This document shows positions 12,706 to 23,364 of a stretch of DNA of 64,000 bases, piece by piece. A model generated the notes under the pieces. The model saw nothing but the letters and a program-made list of their open reading frames with translations. It was not told the DNA's origin and did not search any database. Source of the DNA: Stichopus chloronotus (lineage: Eukaryota; Echinodermata; Holothuroidea; Aspidochirotida; Stichopodidae); contig CM037837.1 of NCBI GenBank assembly GCA_021234535.1, forward strand, positions 6,107,718 to 6,171,717, written 5' to 3'. The first letter of the stretch is position 1, and each line of letters starts with the position of its first letter. The position numbers and the translations under genes are program-made.

Positions 12706-13679
12706 CTTTAGCCTCACCGCCCTCCCCTCCCTCCCCATCTAGGATGCAACCATGGTACCACTCCTGCGGTGAGAGAGATCAAGTGATGTTCATACCAGGT
12801 TAGGGATAAATTGCTGCATTCCATCCAACAGAACTAATGGTTTAATACTTGTTTTAATTCTTGTTTGTCTATCTAGGTACAGTGTTTTGTCAGTGAGTAA
12901 AGATCATGATTCTTCAAAGACAGTTATGTTTTTTGTCAGCTTTGTTTCTTTTTACTCCATGTTCGTGCTTTCTCCAGGATAGTTTTCTCTCTTTATTGGT
13001 TGATAATGTACTCATCCATTTTTATGTGTATACCGATTTTTATCAATCTAGCATCAACTACGTGTTGAGATATTGAAAGAGATGAACGAAACAAAACAAT
13101 ATACGCACATTGGCTTCTGTGGATCACAACTTTTGTAGTTGTACACTAGGATGTTGCACGCTGCCCAGGGTTTCTATCCCTGCTGAAAGAGTGATCGATC
13201 CTTACGTATAGATCCCACCCACATGAGATCTTCTGGCTAAAGAGCTGTGTAGAAAGTTACCAACTTGCAGGTACGTAGTATATTGGCTATGCAGTCTGTA
13301 TGATGTACAATGGTGGACATAAAAGCATGATAGATTAGATGCAAACTGATCGAAAATATTCCTGTAATCTGTTAAGTGTTTTTGTAGCTATGTAATTGAT
13401 CTGTTTGTAATATATTTCTACATCACTGAAACAGTCAAGCATAATGTTTTACTGAAGTCACATCATGAGACCGTATCAGCCAAACCATTAGTTGTGCGAC
13501 TCATGCCCACCTGACATCGTCGTCTGGTCTGTAGTACAGACATTTACGTTTCTCTTGCCCATCAGTAGCCCTCTACCACACCTCCTGCCCTCTCTGTGTA
13601 GGGTATCCAGAGCTCTCCGATAATTTGTAGCGCGGCCCTCTTTGATGATGACTAGGCAATCCCTGTCAGGAGTTTGACT
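12706..13679. other. Non-coding spacer
   Basis: Mixed AT-rich sequence. A good 5' splice site motif (TTGCAG then GTACGT) lies at about 13,262, but only one frame is open upstream of it and no acceptor fits, so no exon is called. Confidence 0.4.
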
Positions 13680-14440
13680 GGACCTGACAGATTACGTCAG
13701 TGATTGATTGATAACTTTTGAGACATTCCTTTAAAAGGCAAATGTTTAGATAGAAATTGATTACTTGGAATCATTTTTGCCGTCAAGCATATTGTCTTTG
13801 CTCCGGTCAACGTCCCAAGCAGTTCACGGATCATAAGTTTAATGCATAGGAATATCCCGTTTTGATTTGAGTCAATCATATTAACTAATCTGCATTCAGC
13901 CGTTATTAAGACAGTAATTTTCTCTGCCATTAATTCTTTAGGATGCTGGTTCTCAAAGGGATTAACAGTTCGCCCAATTATTCCGACCTTTCCTTTGCCA
14001 GTTTGAAAAACCCCCGTTGCCTCCGCTGCTCCCCCCCCCCCCCTCCACTTGCCTCCTAGCAAATAAATAGAGAGAATACTTTTTAAAGAGAGAAGGATCA
14101 ACATTCCTATAACGCCACCCTTCTGTAGAGGCTCGCCTTCAATTACGTAAAAAACAAAAGGCCCAAAGAGAAAAAAAAGACGAGGAAAAGACATAAAACA
14201 GAGGGGTACTTTTTGTAAGCAAAACTTTTTCACACAAAATTATTATCTGGGTTTCTAATCAAGATGAATATTTAATGAAGCTCCTATGTCTTAAAGCCCA
14301 ATCATCGTGACGACCTTGCGTGGCTAAGTCCTCGGGGAGAGAAAGTCAATTACTAACCTCATCAAATTTTCATTTGCTCATTAGTCAAGCTGGTGCTGTG
14401 CTTACGACCCAGAAACAGAATGCCTAGACAATGTTCTCCC
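13680..14440. promoter_or_regulatory. Strong candidate conserved non-coding block
   Basis: This is one of the most information-rich stretches in the window. It holds many TAAT/ATTA cores (TTGATTGATTGATAAC, TAAGTTTAATGCAT, AGACAGTAATTTTC, CCATTAATTC, CCCAATTATTCCG), retained CpGs and TCATCGTGACGACCTTGCGT near 14,300. It has little low complexity apart from a C13 tract at 14,031-14,043. A minus-strand frame (13,697-14,233, 178 codons) is open across part of it, but it starts at GTG and runs through the C-tract. I favour a cluster of homeodomain-type binding sites over coding. It lies directly upstream of the best candidate exon (14,496-14,535). Confidence 0.35.
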
Positions 14441-14495
14441 AGCTGTTTCCAACGGTTTCTTTCTCTTCTTTTTTTTTCCTTTTTGGTGTTTCCAG

Positions 14496-14535
14496 TCCGT
14501 TACATGTCTCTCTGCTTTAAAGAGACTCCCACAAG
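14496..14535 (+). other. Candidate 40-nt internal exon
   Basis: A long pyrimidine tract ending GGTGTTTCCAG gives a strong 3' splice site. Forty bases later CCCACAAG meets GTGAGTGC, close to the animal 5' splice consensus. Two frames are open. One (two bases, twelve codons, two bases) reads RYMSLCFKETPT. Its end phase fits the start phase of the candidate exon at 16,295-16,382. No family is recognised. The splice signals are seen directly; coding is inferred. Confidence 0.22.
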
Positions 14536-15109
14536 GTGAGTGCACAATAGGCCCAAGACCTCTACCCCAGCATGTCTGTACCTCCAGACCCTCTCTCTTG
14601 ATTTTTCTGACTCATTGAATGTTTTTGGAATGTTCAGAAGTTATTTCTAAATATTGAAAAAGTGAATGTGACACAGTTTTCCATTGTTTTTTTTTTTGAT
14701 AGTTTTTTTCTTCTCTTCTTTCTGTGCTATATGTTTTTTTTTTTTTAACCCAAGCTGATGGTAATTAAAAGAAGGAAAAAGGCTGATGTAGATTTTAAAT
14801 TTACAAACTGAAGTAGGACTTATCATGACATATTTCAAAGTTTTAAATGATCAGTTGCTTGTAAGTAACAAAAGAGACAGTTTGGAAATTGAATTTTGAT
14901 GGATAGTATGGCTCTAGATTTTATTTACTTGGTTGCTATTCTTTTGGGGAAGACAAAAGAAATACTGCTGAAGTCCCTAGGGGCTTACCGCCTCTTTTCT
15001 GTGGGGAACCCCCTTGAACATAATTGCCCATGATATCTACCAACTGAAATAGCAGAACAAAAGAATCCTTTCAGAAACACAATAAACAGATTGCCACAAC
15101 TGGTTTGTA

Positions 15110-15600
15110 TTACTACGCTCGCATCTCTGTCACGTGAACTTACCATTCACACATTAGCGGGAGACCGTAAAATAGGACGGTATGAAATAGGAATTATTCC
15201 GTCTCGTTAGGAGCCACATAATTCATTATATCTTTAACTGCTGTGAAGAAGATCGACGTATTGTCGTAGTTTACCGCATACCCCTGGAGAATGATCCCAT
15301 GTAACGGTAGGGGTAAGGTGTCACCCCAGTCAAAACTCAGGTCAGACCTCTTTGAGTACACCTGTTCTCTCATTCGTCGGATTTGGATCGTCCGGTCATG
15401 CAACCTCTTTTAATAATAATAATCTTTCCACCTGCTTGGTCTGCTCCTTTTGAGAGGGTTTCCATAATGGATCAGTACGTGAACGTTCCTCAATCTCCAT
15501 AAAACGGGAGAAAGGTAAACTTTAATTACTTTCTGCAGTGCATCGCCACTGTCGTCATTAAGGGACAGGTGTGTGTGACGATCCCAAAATCGTACAAAAG
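15110..15600. promoter_or_regulatory. Candidate conserved block with minus-strand open frame
   Basis: A CpG-bearing, non-repetitive block. On the minus strand 15,194-15,403 is open for about 69 codons with protein-like composition (DLSFDWGDTLPLPLHG, NYVAPNETE). It opens with TTG rather than ATG and the upstream acceptor is poor. It could be a conserved enhancer or a decayed or terminal coding exon. No family is recognised. A G11 tract lies just beyond, at 15,619-15,629. Confidence 0.25.
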
Positions 15601-16294
15601 TCAGTGCATGGGAGGGATGGGGGGGGGGGAGAAATGAGAGATATCACCGGGGTGTATTGTTAGGTTGTAGCTAATTGCATCCTTTGATATGGAAGTTTTT
15701 GAAGTAGGTTACACATATACATCAACCCAGATAAATTATGCTGCCTTTTATTTTTCTCTGTATCGTTTGTTGATAGATTTTTAATTCATTATCAGCAGAT
15801 TCTCGTGAACTTGCTACTCTTTTTTTTTCCTTTTTTTTTTATATTTGTGACATAGAAGTGGTGTCATTGTGACACACAGCTGCCATCTGAGTTTCCATCT
15901 TTGTGTCAACTTGACGTTAGTGAGGACGTAATGATTTGTAATGAGCCCTCAGCATCTGGAATCTGTCCAATCGTCAAGTCAACCAATCCTTTCGACGCTT
16001 TATGACATTTCAATATTTGGGATCACTTTCCCCATCTCATTTTTCTCGAAGCTGTACGTCGCCCTCGTGAAATGTCTCTTTTCGGTGGAAGGCCTTTTTA
16101 CTTGCAGTGGAAAAGTGAGGTCATCTTCATCTGATGACTCGTTAAGGTTCTTGCCACGAAATCGTTTGCCGAGTGATCAGAGAATATCATTAATGCAAAA
16201 AAAAATGGAAAATTTTGAAGAACAAAAAGGTGTAAAATATACCTTGTCTGCGAAAAATTGGCAAACAATGTTTCCTGTTATCATGCATATTCAG

Positions 16295-16382
16295 TGGCAT
16301 TCATCCAGGTCATCATAGAGCCAGTGTTCATTGTGAAATAAGAGGATGCGATGAGTTGGTCCTCCGAGTTGACTATGAAAAG
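16295..16382 (+). other. Candidate 88-nt internal exon
   Basis: A moderate 3' splice site (TTTCCTGTTATC...ATATTCAG) and a good 5' splice site (TATGAAAAG then GTATGCA) bound 88 nt. After one base that completes a codon, 29 codons are open and read sensibly (GIHPGHHRASVHCEIRG, CDELVLRVDYEK), ending in phase 0. The charged and hydrophobic mix is more protein-like than most frames here. Its start phase matches the end phase of 14,496-14,535, giving a putative 1.76-kb intron. Confidence 0.2.
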
Positions 16383-16469
16383 GTATGCAATTGACGAAAC
16401 TCGAAATGACTTTGCCATATTTCAATAGGCAAACATCTACAACACCTCTAGCGGGTCTTTCTCACGGTA

Positions 16470-16965
16470 CGTTTTTTTTTTTGTCTACGTGCAGGGAAGG
16501 GGAAGAAAGTTACTATCTTCGTCTTTAAATTTTTTGACAATTTTTTTTTTAAAAAGTTCAAATGATATTCACAAGTTCAACATTTTGGAATGTTTTAAAT
16601 TGTTAACTTCTGGATGAGAAACACCAAAACAATACAATCGTGGGTCCCCTTACAACAAAGGAATGCCATACTATGACACTGAAAATAATATTTACAGGCA
16701 ATCATAATTCTGCCACGCTGTGTGTTGTTGTTGTTGTTTTTTTTTTCTAAGTGCATTGAAGGGGAAGAGTGTTACTATATTAGTCTTTTAAATTCTTCAA
16801 CAATTTTTTTTGAAAAAGTTCAAATGATATTCATGAGTTCAGCATTTTGGAATGTTTAAATCGTTAACTTTTGGATGAAAAACACACCTTACGACAAAGG
16901 AACTCCATACTGTGACACTGAAAACTATATGTACAGGCAGTCATAATTCTGCCCTATTGTGTAAA
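16470..16965. repeat. Tandem duplication, two about 230-250 bp units
   Basis: Unit 1 (about 16,470-16,725) and unit 2 (about 16,735-16,965) share a T-run, AAGGGGAAGA, AGTTCAAATGATATTCA, CATTTTGGAATGTTT, GTTAACTT, TACTATGACACTGAAAA / TACTGTGACACTGAAAA and CATAATTCTGCC. Unit 2 lacks roughly 20 bp (around CAAAACAATACAATCGTGGG). A short GTTGTT run separates the units. Confidence 0.85.
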
Positions 16966-18184
16966 CAGTTGATAAATCATTCCATTGTCACTCCAGTTAT
17001 CGTTTTTACCCCTAAGTTCATTGATTCGTACACCCATACCCCCATTTTCAAGTCATCAGTATTTTATCAGTGATCCATTCCACTTTCGAAGCAGGTGTTG
17101 GTAGGTACAGTACTGTTTTCCTGAGGACCATACCCTAACACCTGCAAACAATGACAGATTTGTCTTATCCCAAGATCCAAGGTCTGTGTATCCCTGAGCC
17201 TTACTTCGCGTTTGCCAATTGGCTGAAAAAACATGAATATGTCTTAAGCAATAAGTAGTATTGGGTATTACTTAGTGTAATTGATCACTTTGGCATACGT
17301 ATGATATGCAAATTGAGTCGAAATCCACACAACAGTTCGCGTACTTCGTGCTACGAATGCAGTCATCACTGAGCTGCTGTATGAGTAATACATGATCTCA
17401 CTTTTAAAGAAGCTTTTGCCTTTTCTCATCTGTGACTTTAAAGTCTTTCCCTTTAGATAATTCAATAAAATGGACTTCAATTATTCAGTAAACTCCTAAA
17501 TTTTTCTATTTTGATGCCACAAATTTGTGTACTTGCACGTCGTTCATTCGAAGTAAGCAGATTCACAGATTGGCAACATCTCATAGTGCAATCGATGCAT
17601 TATTCATTCCAAATAAGTTTTTAATGACAAAAGTAAGTTGGATGATATGACACTGTGACCAAAGTTGATGTTGCATGTTCAGAACAAACCTTTTTAGGTG
17701 AGAGTGAAAAGTTGCAAACTTAGCAATCAAGTTGCTTGAGAGCATTTTAAAGCCAGTACTGAGAATATGAAACTGGATTTGAAATTTCAAACTTGAACAG
17801 TTCCTGTCTCTGATTTTAACATCTTAAAAGTTCCATATTTCCTTGGCAATTGTGATTCCTCTCCCCCCCCCTGCCCTTTCGTCTCTTTCCCATATGTGTA
17901 ATGTATGGGGATGAGATATGGTAGTTGCTGGATGGTTAATGTGTATTATGGCTCCCTCAGTTGACATAGCAAATGTTGCCATAGTTAACATTATGTGTGG
18001 TTGATATTTGATACAATTGGAAGATCTAGTCTGGTATGGTACTTATAGGTGACCCAGAATACCCACATAGGGATAGGGGTCAATACGTGTGATGATGTGT
18101 GTGATGGCGTGTGCTTGCAAAAGGGAATTCCAATTTCAGGAGTTTCCATCCACTACCCTTCCCAGACCGCAAAGCCAATGAACA
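16966..18184. other. Non-coding spacer
   Basis: AT-rich with a C9 tract at about 17,863-17,871. Two minus-strand frames of about 70 codons are open without supporting signals. Confidence 0.45.
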
Positions 18185-18690
18185 TCAAAGTTAGTAGATA
18201 GGTAGGCCTAATCCATGGTCTGAAGTTGTTTCTCCCATCTTAAAATTTGAGGTCAAAGGTCTAATTAGTGAATATCTTATTTTTGCAGTATTTTTTAATC
18301 CAAAATGGCTACTTTGATGGAATTTTCAAAATATGTGACAGGTATACAATATTTTATTTAATAGCCATGTTTATATATGTTTTGAGGTCAGAGATCAAAA
18401 GTTAAATTTGACATTGAAAGGGTTGCTTCCAAAACTCCTAGTTCGTAGTGTTGATGAAAGCTAGCGTTGGTAGATAGGTGACCCATGGTCTGAAGTTGTG
18501 ACGCCCATCAAAATGTAAGGTCAAAGGTCATATCTCAAATTGGCAAATTCCTGAAAGAGTGTGTCACAATTTCCTTCTAGACTGTAAGTCTAATAAATTT
18601 CAAATTGGGTGGTTAGGTATTTTAGCATATGTAGTGTTTGCCCAATCTATGACATCATACGTGTAGGTCAAAGCTCCTGATTATTACAGC
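18185..18690. repeat. Tandem array with periodic DR1-like sites (array 1)
   Basis: Four degenerate units carry AGGTCA-n-AGGTCA-like half-site pairs at 18,250-18,262, 18,385-18,397, 18,518-18,530 (perfect AGGTCAAAGGTCA) and 18,665-18,677. Spacing is 135, 133 and 147 bp. Units also share GGTAGATAGGT and ATGGTCTGAAGTTGT. The perfect site is a textbook DR1 response element (bound in animals by HNF4, RXR heterodimers and COUP-TF type receptors). Whether any receptor binds here is unknown. Confidence 0.75.
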
Positions 18691-19432
18691 ACATAGTATA
18701 GTATGTAGTAGGTTAATTGTGTAAGTACAAGGTGTCAGCGTAACTTACTACTGAAGGTCTTTGCTTTTCCATGCAGTATATTTCAACCTATGTAACCGTA
18801 TTCATTCATTTACGTCTAATAACAATGTAATTTTCCATATTGTGGGTAATACCCCCCACTCAGTAGCTTTTTACTGTCGTATATACACTAGACAAGGAGT
18901 TGAGATGTGCACAGTATGTTTGGCAGGAAAGGAAACGAAATAACACAAGTGATCGTGACATGCTTCTTAGAACTATTACAAAACGCCTAGAGTGGTGTCG
19001 CGCTGATCTGAAAAATAACGAAACTCTAAGGAATTACTTTGATGCACATGGACATACTTTGACGGGCATGCAACTTCTACACGCATGCACAGACACACAT
19101 GTGTGCACACCATTTGTGCAGACTCTCTAACTTTTGGTGAAATTTATGTGTGTGACTATCTAAGCAGAGCGCCACCGTCGGTTGGCGCGGAGCGTACATG
19201 AAAATTTTTCATTTTACAAACCCCCCAGATCACTGGAATCGGCACTTTTCAAGTGTTGTATGCTGCATGTACCCAGCCATAAAATAGGGGTTTCATGTCT
19301 GGAATTTCTCAGTTGTTGATAAAAACTCAATGTATGAAAAATGGTAATGCATATCAGATGGGTGTTTCCACTAGTTGCAAAATTGGATGAGCAAAATATC
19401 ACAAATCTCGTGTTCTTCTTGAGCAAGCGCAG
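18691..19432. other. Non-coding spacer
   Basis: It contains a small hairpin GCGCCA...TGGCGC at about 19,169-19,188 (six-base arms, eight-base loop, no T-tract after it). Short frames only. Confidence 0.4.
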
Positions 19433-19591
19433 GAATGTGTGTGATCAGTACTGCTCTGCGTGTGAGCGTGTGAAGTGCGTCACACGCCAAATGCATGTGA
19501 CTTGGAAAGTCTGTTTGTGCATCTTTTACATTGGCATTGCCAGTTGCATATATGTATCAGCTAAGATCAGTCATAATAATGTAACATGCAG
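19433..19591 (+). other. Candidate 159-nt internal exon, Cys-rich
   Basis: The segment ends at a good 5' splice site (ACATGCAG then GTAAGAG) and begins after CAAGCGCAG preceded by a modest pyrimidine stretch. The frame is open and Cys-rich (NVCDQYCSACERVKC, then KVCLCIFYIGIASC and NVTC). It is symmetric in phase (2 to 2, 53 codons) and could encode part of a small secreted or membrane module. No family is recognised, and the acceptor is weak. Confidence 0.15.
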
Positions 19592-20631
19592 GTAAGAGAG
19601 CAAAGAGCAAATCAGTACAGAAGGTGATAGGGATGAGATATGCAACTCGGTGGATTGCCATCTTGTTTTTTCTTTTTTTCTTCTTTTTTTTTTGTTGCTG
19701 CTGTCAATTCCTTGAAAAGCCAAACGGAACACCGTGAATGCAAGCTAAACTAAAGTAAAGTAAGTACAACCCACTCTCAAGACATTTACGTCATGAAGCT
19801 TCTCATGGGTATCTTTATTTGTCTGCCATTGCATGCAGTAATCAATCATTTTTTATTAGAGAAATTACAAGTTTTATGCACACCTACTGATTGTCGTACT
19901 TTTGCTGGTTCTTGGGGTATATAATGCTTCTCATGATAAAGTCAACTAAGTGGCAAAATGGAGTGGCACTGCCTGTCGGTGCCATAGTGTCTGGACAGTA
20001 GTCAGTCTCATAGCCTTTTCTAGTGAACACATTTTGAATCTATAAGTGAGTGCAGTTTCAACAAGCTATTTTCAACTGTTGATGACCCCTCCCCTCAAAA
20101 CATCGCTAGAGTGATTGTCCTGTTGTGGCCAGTTTACCTCACAATTACCAGTCGTGTGTTGCTGTTTTATGTTCCTCAATTGAAGCGGCCCTCTGCGACC
20201 TCTGCTGACATCGTTGGTTTGGTCTCTCAGATTTTCTTCTCGTTGATGCAACAGCGTGCTGTGTGCCTTCCTGCAAAGTTTGCCATCTTGCACAAGATGA
20301 CATAGCCCACTTTGTAACACTGATGTTGTTTGGCAAATTAAGAGTGCGAACGTCATTGACTTAAGAAATATGGGACACTAGCTGTTAGTGTTTGAATGGT
20401 GAAGTAAACTGTCATCGTAATTTTAAGAGTCCATTGCCAAGTTGGACAAATGATCAAAATGATCAGAAAATTGTGAGTAAAAATGTTATACAACAGTACC
20501 ACCTGTAAATTGCCTGATTGACTTTCCATATCTATGTATCTGAATGACACTCAACTGGTATCTATTTGAGGATCATTTCCGTGAAGAGTGAACAGAATAA
20601 TTTCCCATTGCAGCCATTTCAAACCCCATGT
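19592..20631. other. Non-coding spacer
   Basis: It includes a pyrimidine tract at 19,668-19,695 followed by an AG whose downstream sequence has stops in all three frames, so no exon is called. Opposing 60-95 codon frames at 20,072-20,356 overlap each other. Confidence 0.4.
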
Positions 20632-21075
20632 CAGTATCCCATTTCTAACCCAAGATATCACTGTTTGAAGAAAGACTCTGGTCAAGAAAGAATTCCAGGT
20701 CGTCTCAAGGTGATAAAAATGCCATGTAACAGTGCAAATTACTGCAAATACTTGCTTATTGCTCTTTGGCATTAAAGTGCTTAATTGACCTTGAAATTTG
20801 ACCACCTCTGAAAATTTAGATCTGGTACGTTGTAGATTTACCTTGAAATATTGTGGAAGTAGCCAGTCAAGGCAATAAAGGAATACAAAGGACATTCAAG
20901 TAGTTATGGATGTGTGACATCACAAATTTCCCACAATGCAATGTACCATTTTGGAACAGATGTTCCTTTAAAAATCTGTCACTTCCAAGTAGAACATGTG
21001 ATTGAAAAATAATTTTAAACGATTCCTTATTTTTGTGGAATTTTTTATTTTCAATGCTCAATCCCTTTAAAGGCA
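20632..21075 (+). repeat. Dispersed repeat family B, copy 1
   Basis: This segment aligns with 41,772-42,280 in the same orientation. Shared words include AAGATAT..CTGTTTG, AAAATGCCATG, CTTGAAATTTGAC, TGTAGATTTACCTTGAAATA, AATACAAAGG, TTCAAGTA, TGACATCACAA and a terminal CAATCCCTTTAA. The right edge is well defined, the left less so. The CCCTTTAA end resembles the TTAA-type ends of the MITE family in this window, but no matching left terminus was found. Confidence 0.75.
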
Positions 21076-21526
21076 AAACAAATTTTTTGCCCTTTCTGTT
21101 AGTCCGTGTGTATGTTTATATGATTGTCTTTAACCAAACTAAGGCAGAAACAACAGCAGATTCTCAAATGAGAAAATACCTTAAATGTTGAAATAAAAAC
21201 TCAGGCCTCTCTCCTAGTCTTGTTTCTCTTGCCCACAGACTTGAAGACTGTCTCCCGATTTTAGTCCCTAGGTTGCAGGATCTTTACGAAATACCTGCTA
21301 CAGTAGAGGGTCTGCTTAAACCTCGTACCTTACGATGAGGCACATCGCCACAAAGTGTTCACCTTTTCGCCAGTCTCGATGGCAACACAAATGCAGTGCT
21401 TGCATTTGTTGCAACCTGCAATCTACTTTGGTCGGCGATAACCAGTCCTGAGAGAGAATCCATGTGTTTAAGCAATCCACCACAAACTATTAATATTTTC
21501 CCGTCACGTTTTCTTTATGATGGCAG

Positions 21527-21582
21527 GCTCGAGCTGCTGAGCCGACAATATATCTTCCATTATGAAAAAAACCAAGGCTGGA
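21527..21582 (+). other. Candidate 56-nt exon
   Basis: A pyrimidine-bearing 3' splice site (CACGTTTTCTTTATGATGGCAG) and a good 5' splice site (GGCTGGA then GTAAGTG) bound 56 nt. Only the frame that starts after one base is open (LELLSRQYIFHYEKNQGW), ending in phase 1. It lies 120 bp upstream of the conserved-looking block at 21.7 kb. No family is recognised. Confidence 0.14.
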
Positions 21583-21699
21583 GTAAGTGAAGGCACCATA
21601 AGATAAAATAAAAGCGAGGAATAAGCAGAAAAAAGCAAACTAGATAGTAGGAAATATCAAATAGAAGAAAAAAGTCTTTTGAATTTTATTGTAAGGAAA

Positions 21700-22200
21700 G
21701 TTACATTTTCCAGATTAGGCCCAATTCGGAAGACTTCACACCCTCCCGACTCCCGGCAAGTCCCAATCCATGCATAATTAACATGTCTTCAACGCTTCAC
21801 TGGCCTTTAATTTGCTTGCCCGTTCAGGCTCCCTCGGAGCTGTCGTTCTCCGTACAGCAAGCGGCAAATCCCTAGAGGCTTGTGATTGATAGCGGTATTA
21901 TCGCAGGAGAGGAACTATCTTACGTGCGGATTTGTGGAAGGTAATTGGCTAGCTTTCTGAATATTTACTCTTTCCTTGTAACAGTGCCTGAAACTAGTCA
22001 TTTAGGAATCCCACGAGAGGGTCTCGCTACCTCCAGCCCCGAGCTTTGACATGAATTTTTTTCTCTCTTTCCCTTTCCCCTCGTCCAAATATAGGAATTT
22101 AGCATTTCCACAAGGCACATATGCTTCATGTCCTAACAGAAAGCGAGAGGGCTCAATATTTTTCTCCAAGATGAGGAAAAGAAAATAGCAGACAACAACA
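21700..22200. promoter_or_regulatory. Strong candidate conserved non-coding block
   Basis: Balanced composition and retained CpGs (CGTTCTCCGTACAGCAAGCGG, cut here at its most informative part) occur with homeodomain/POU-type sites (CCATGCATAATTAACATG, GGCCTTTAATTTGC, GTGATTGATAGCGGTATTAT). There is no low-complexity tract for 300 bp, which is exceptional in this window. No plus frame is open across it. Enhancer function is inferred. Confidence 0.35.
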
Positions 22201-23010
22201 AAATTCCCCCAAAATACTGGGGATTTGAAGAAACGGCGACATCCGCTTGCCACGATTGGTATATTTTAATGCTTGAGGAAAATATGGGGAACAACTTAAT
22301 TTTACAATGTACAAAGTGAAATATGTTAGACATCCACTCGTTCCTGTTTCTATGACTTTTCATAACTTTTGTTGCGCAAACAATGTCATGCAGTACCTCA
22401 AGTTTGAATTTTTTCACTACATTCAGTGAGACTTTGTCTGAGCTGCATTACCCCATCAAAATTTGTTTCATGCAGCTTATTTTGATCAACCCAACCAAAT
22501 CCTCACATGATATCATACATGTTTATGCCTTCTTGAGATTGACTGGACCATGATGGAACCGAAACCATTGTGGTACATCTGGATATCACGTCATGTCGTA
22601 TCATGTAGGAAAGGTCTTCTCAAGGCATGATTTTAGCACATTGTGTGTATTTTGTGAGGATTAGATGACCAACCTGGCCAGTTAATGAAATGTACCTCCT
22701 TCAGGAAGACAATGTAAACGCCAGAATTATAACTAAATAGATAGTGCATTAGACCAATCAGTAAGGGTGTTCTGTCTTTGCGGATTTCATGTTACATTTG
22801 ATGGAAACATTCCAGTCTTCCTGGAGATACCACCTCTGCTAAATGTTTACATGCATAATCCAATGTGCATCATATCTCCGAATTTGTTGCAGTGCAGGAT
22901 AATACCTCTTACAGTGTGGAGCATACTTAAAATCTGGAATAGGAGTTGAAAATTTGACAGCGAAAGTCAAATTCCGCGGACGATGTCGTAACCACTTCAA
23001 GAAACTTTAC
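22201..23010. other. Non-coding spacer
   Basis: AT-rich. Two overlapping minus-strand frames at its left edge (22,002-22,417) show no motif. Nothing else is recognised. Confidence 0.4.
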
Positions 23011-23364
23011 TTAAAGGGAAATAGGGCGTTTAGAATTCACCAACATGGCAAACAAAGAAAAGAACTTAAAACATTGTTAAAAAATTCAGTCTCATCACTA
23101 AACATCCCTGAAAGCTTCATCTCCTGAAAAAAATATGCATGTGATGAGTAATGGGAGATGCATCATTTGAATTTTGAAAACTTTGGGTGAACAAATTATT
23201 TTTTAAGCAAGGAATAACTGAATTTCTATTTGTGAGAAACTTATTTCTTGAAAAGAAGGCTACCGTCCTTCCTTATTTTGAATAATCTATCATTCTATAT
23301 CCATTTACATTGGTTTTAAAAATATGGTTGTTTTCTGTAAAACAAATCCCTTATTTCTCTTTAA
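23011..23364 (-). mobile_element. TTAA-flanked MITE family A, copy 1 (complete)
   Basis: The element is 354 bp including flanking TTAA. The left end reads TTAAAGGGAAATAGGGCG and the right end CCCTTATTTCTCTTTAA, which are imperfect terminal inverted repeats. Internal landmarks are AAGCTTCATCTCCTGAAAAA and GATGCATCATTTG. It is in reverse orientation to the copies at 46.7 and 59.4 kb. The TTAA target and short inverted repeats are typical of non-autonomous piggyBac-type elements. No transposase is present. Confidence 0.85.

Noticed and set aside
13190..13265. Good donor TTGCAG/GTACGT with open frame upstream
   Set aside because: The frame is closed by a stop just upstream and no acceptor fits inside.
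13697..14233. 178-codon minus-strand open frame
   Set aside because: It starts at GTG, runs through the C13 tract (polyglycine) and has no recognised motif; the underlying DNA looks like a binding-site cluster.
19640..19760. Exon-like acceptor and GTAAGT donor
   Set aside because: All three frames between them contain stops.
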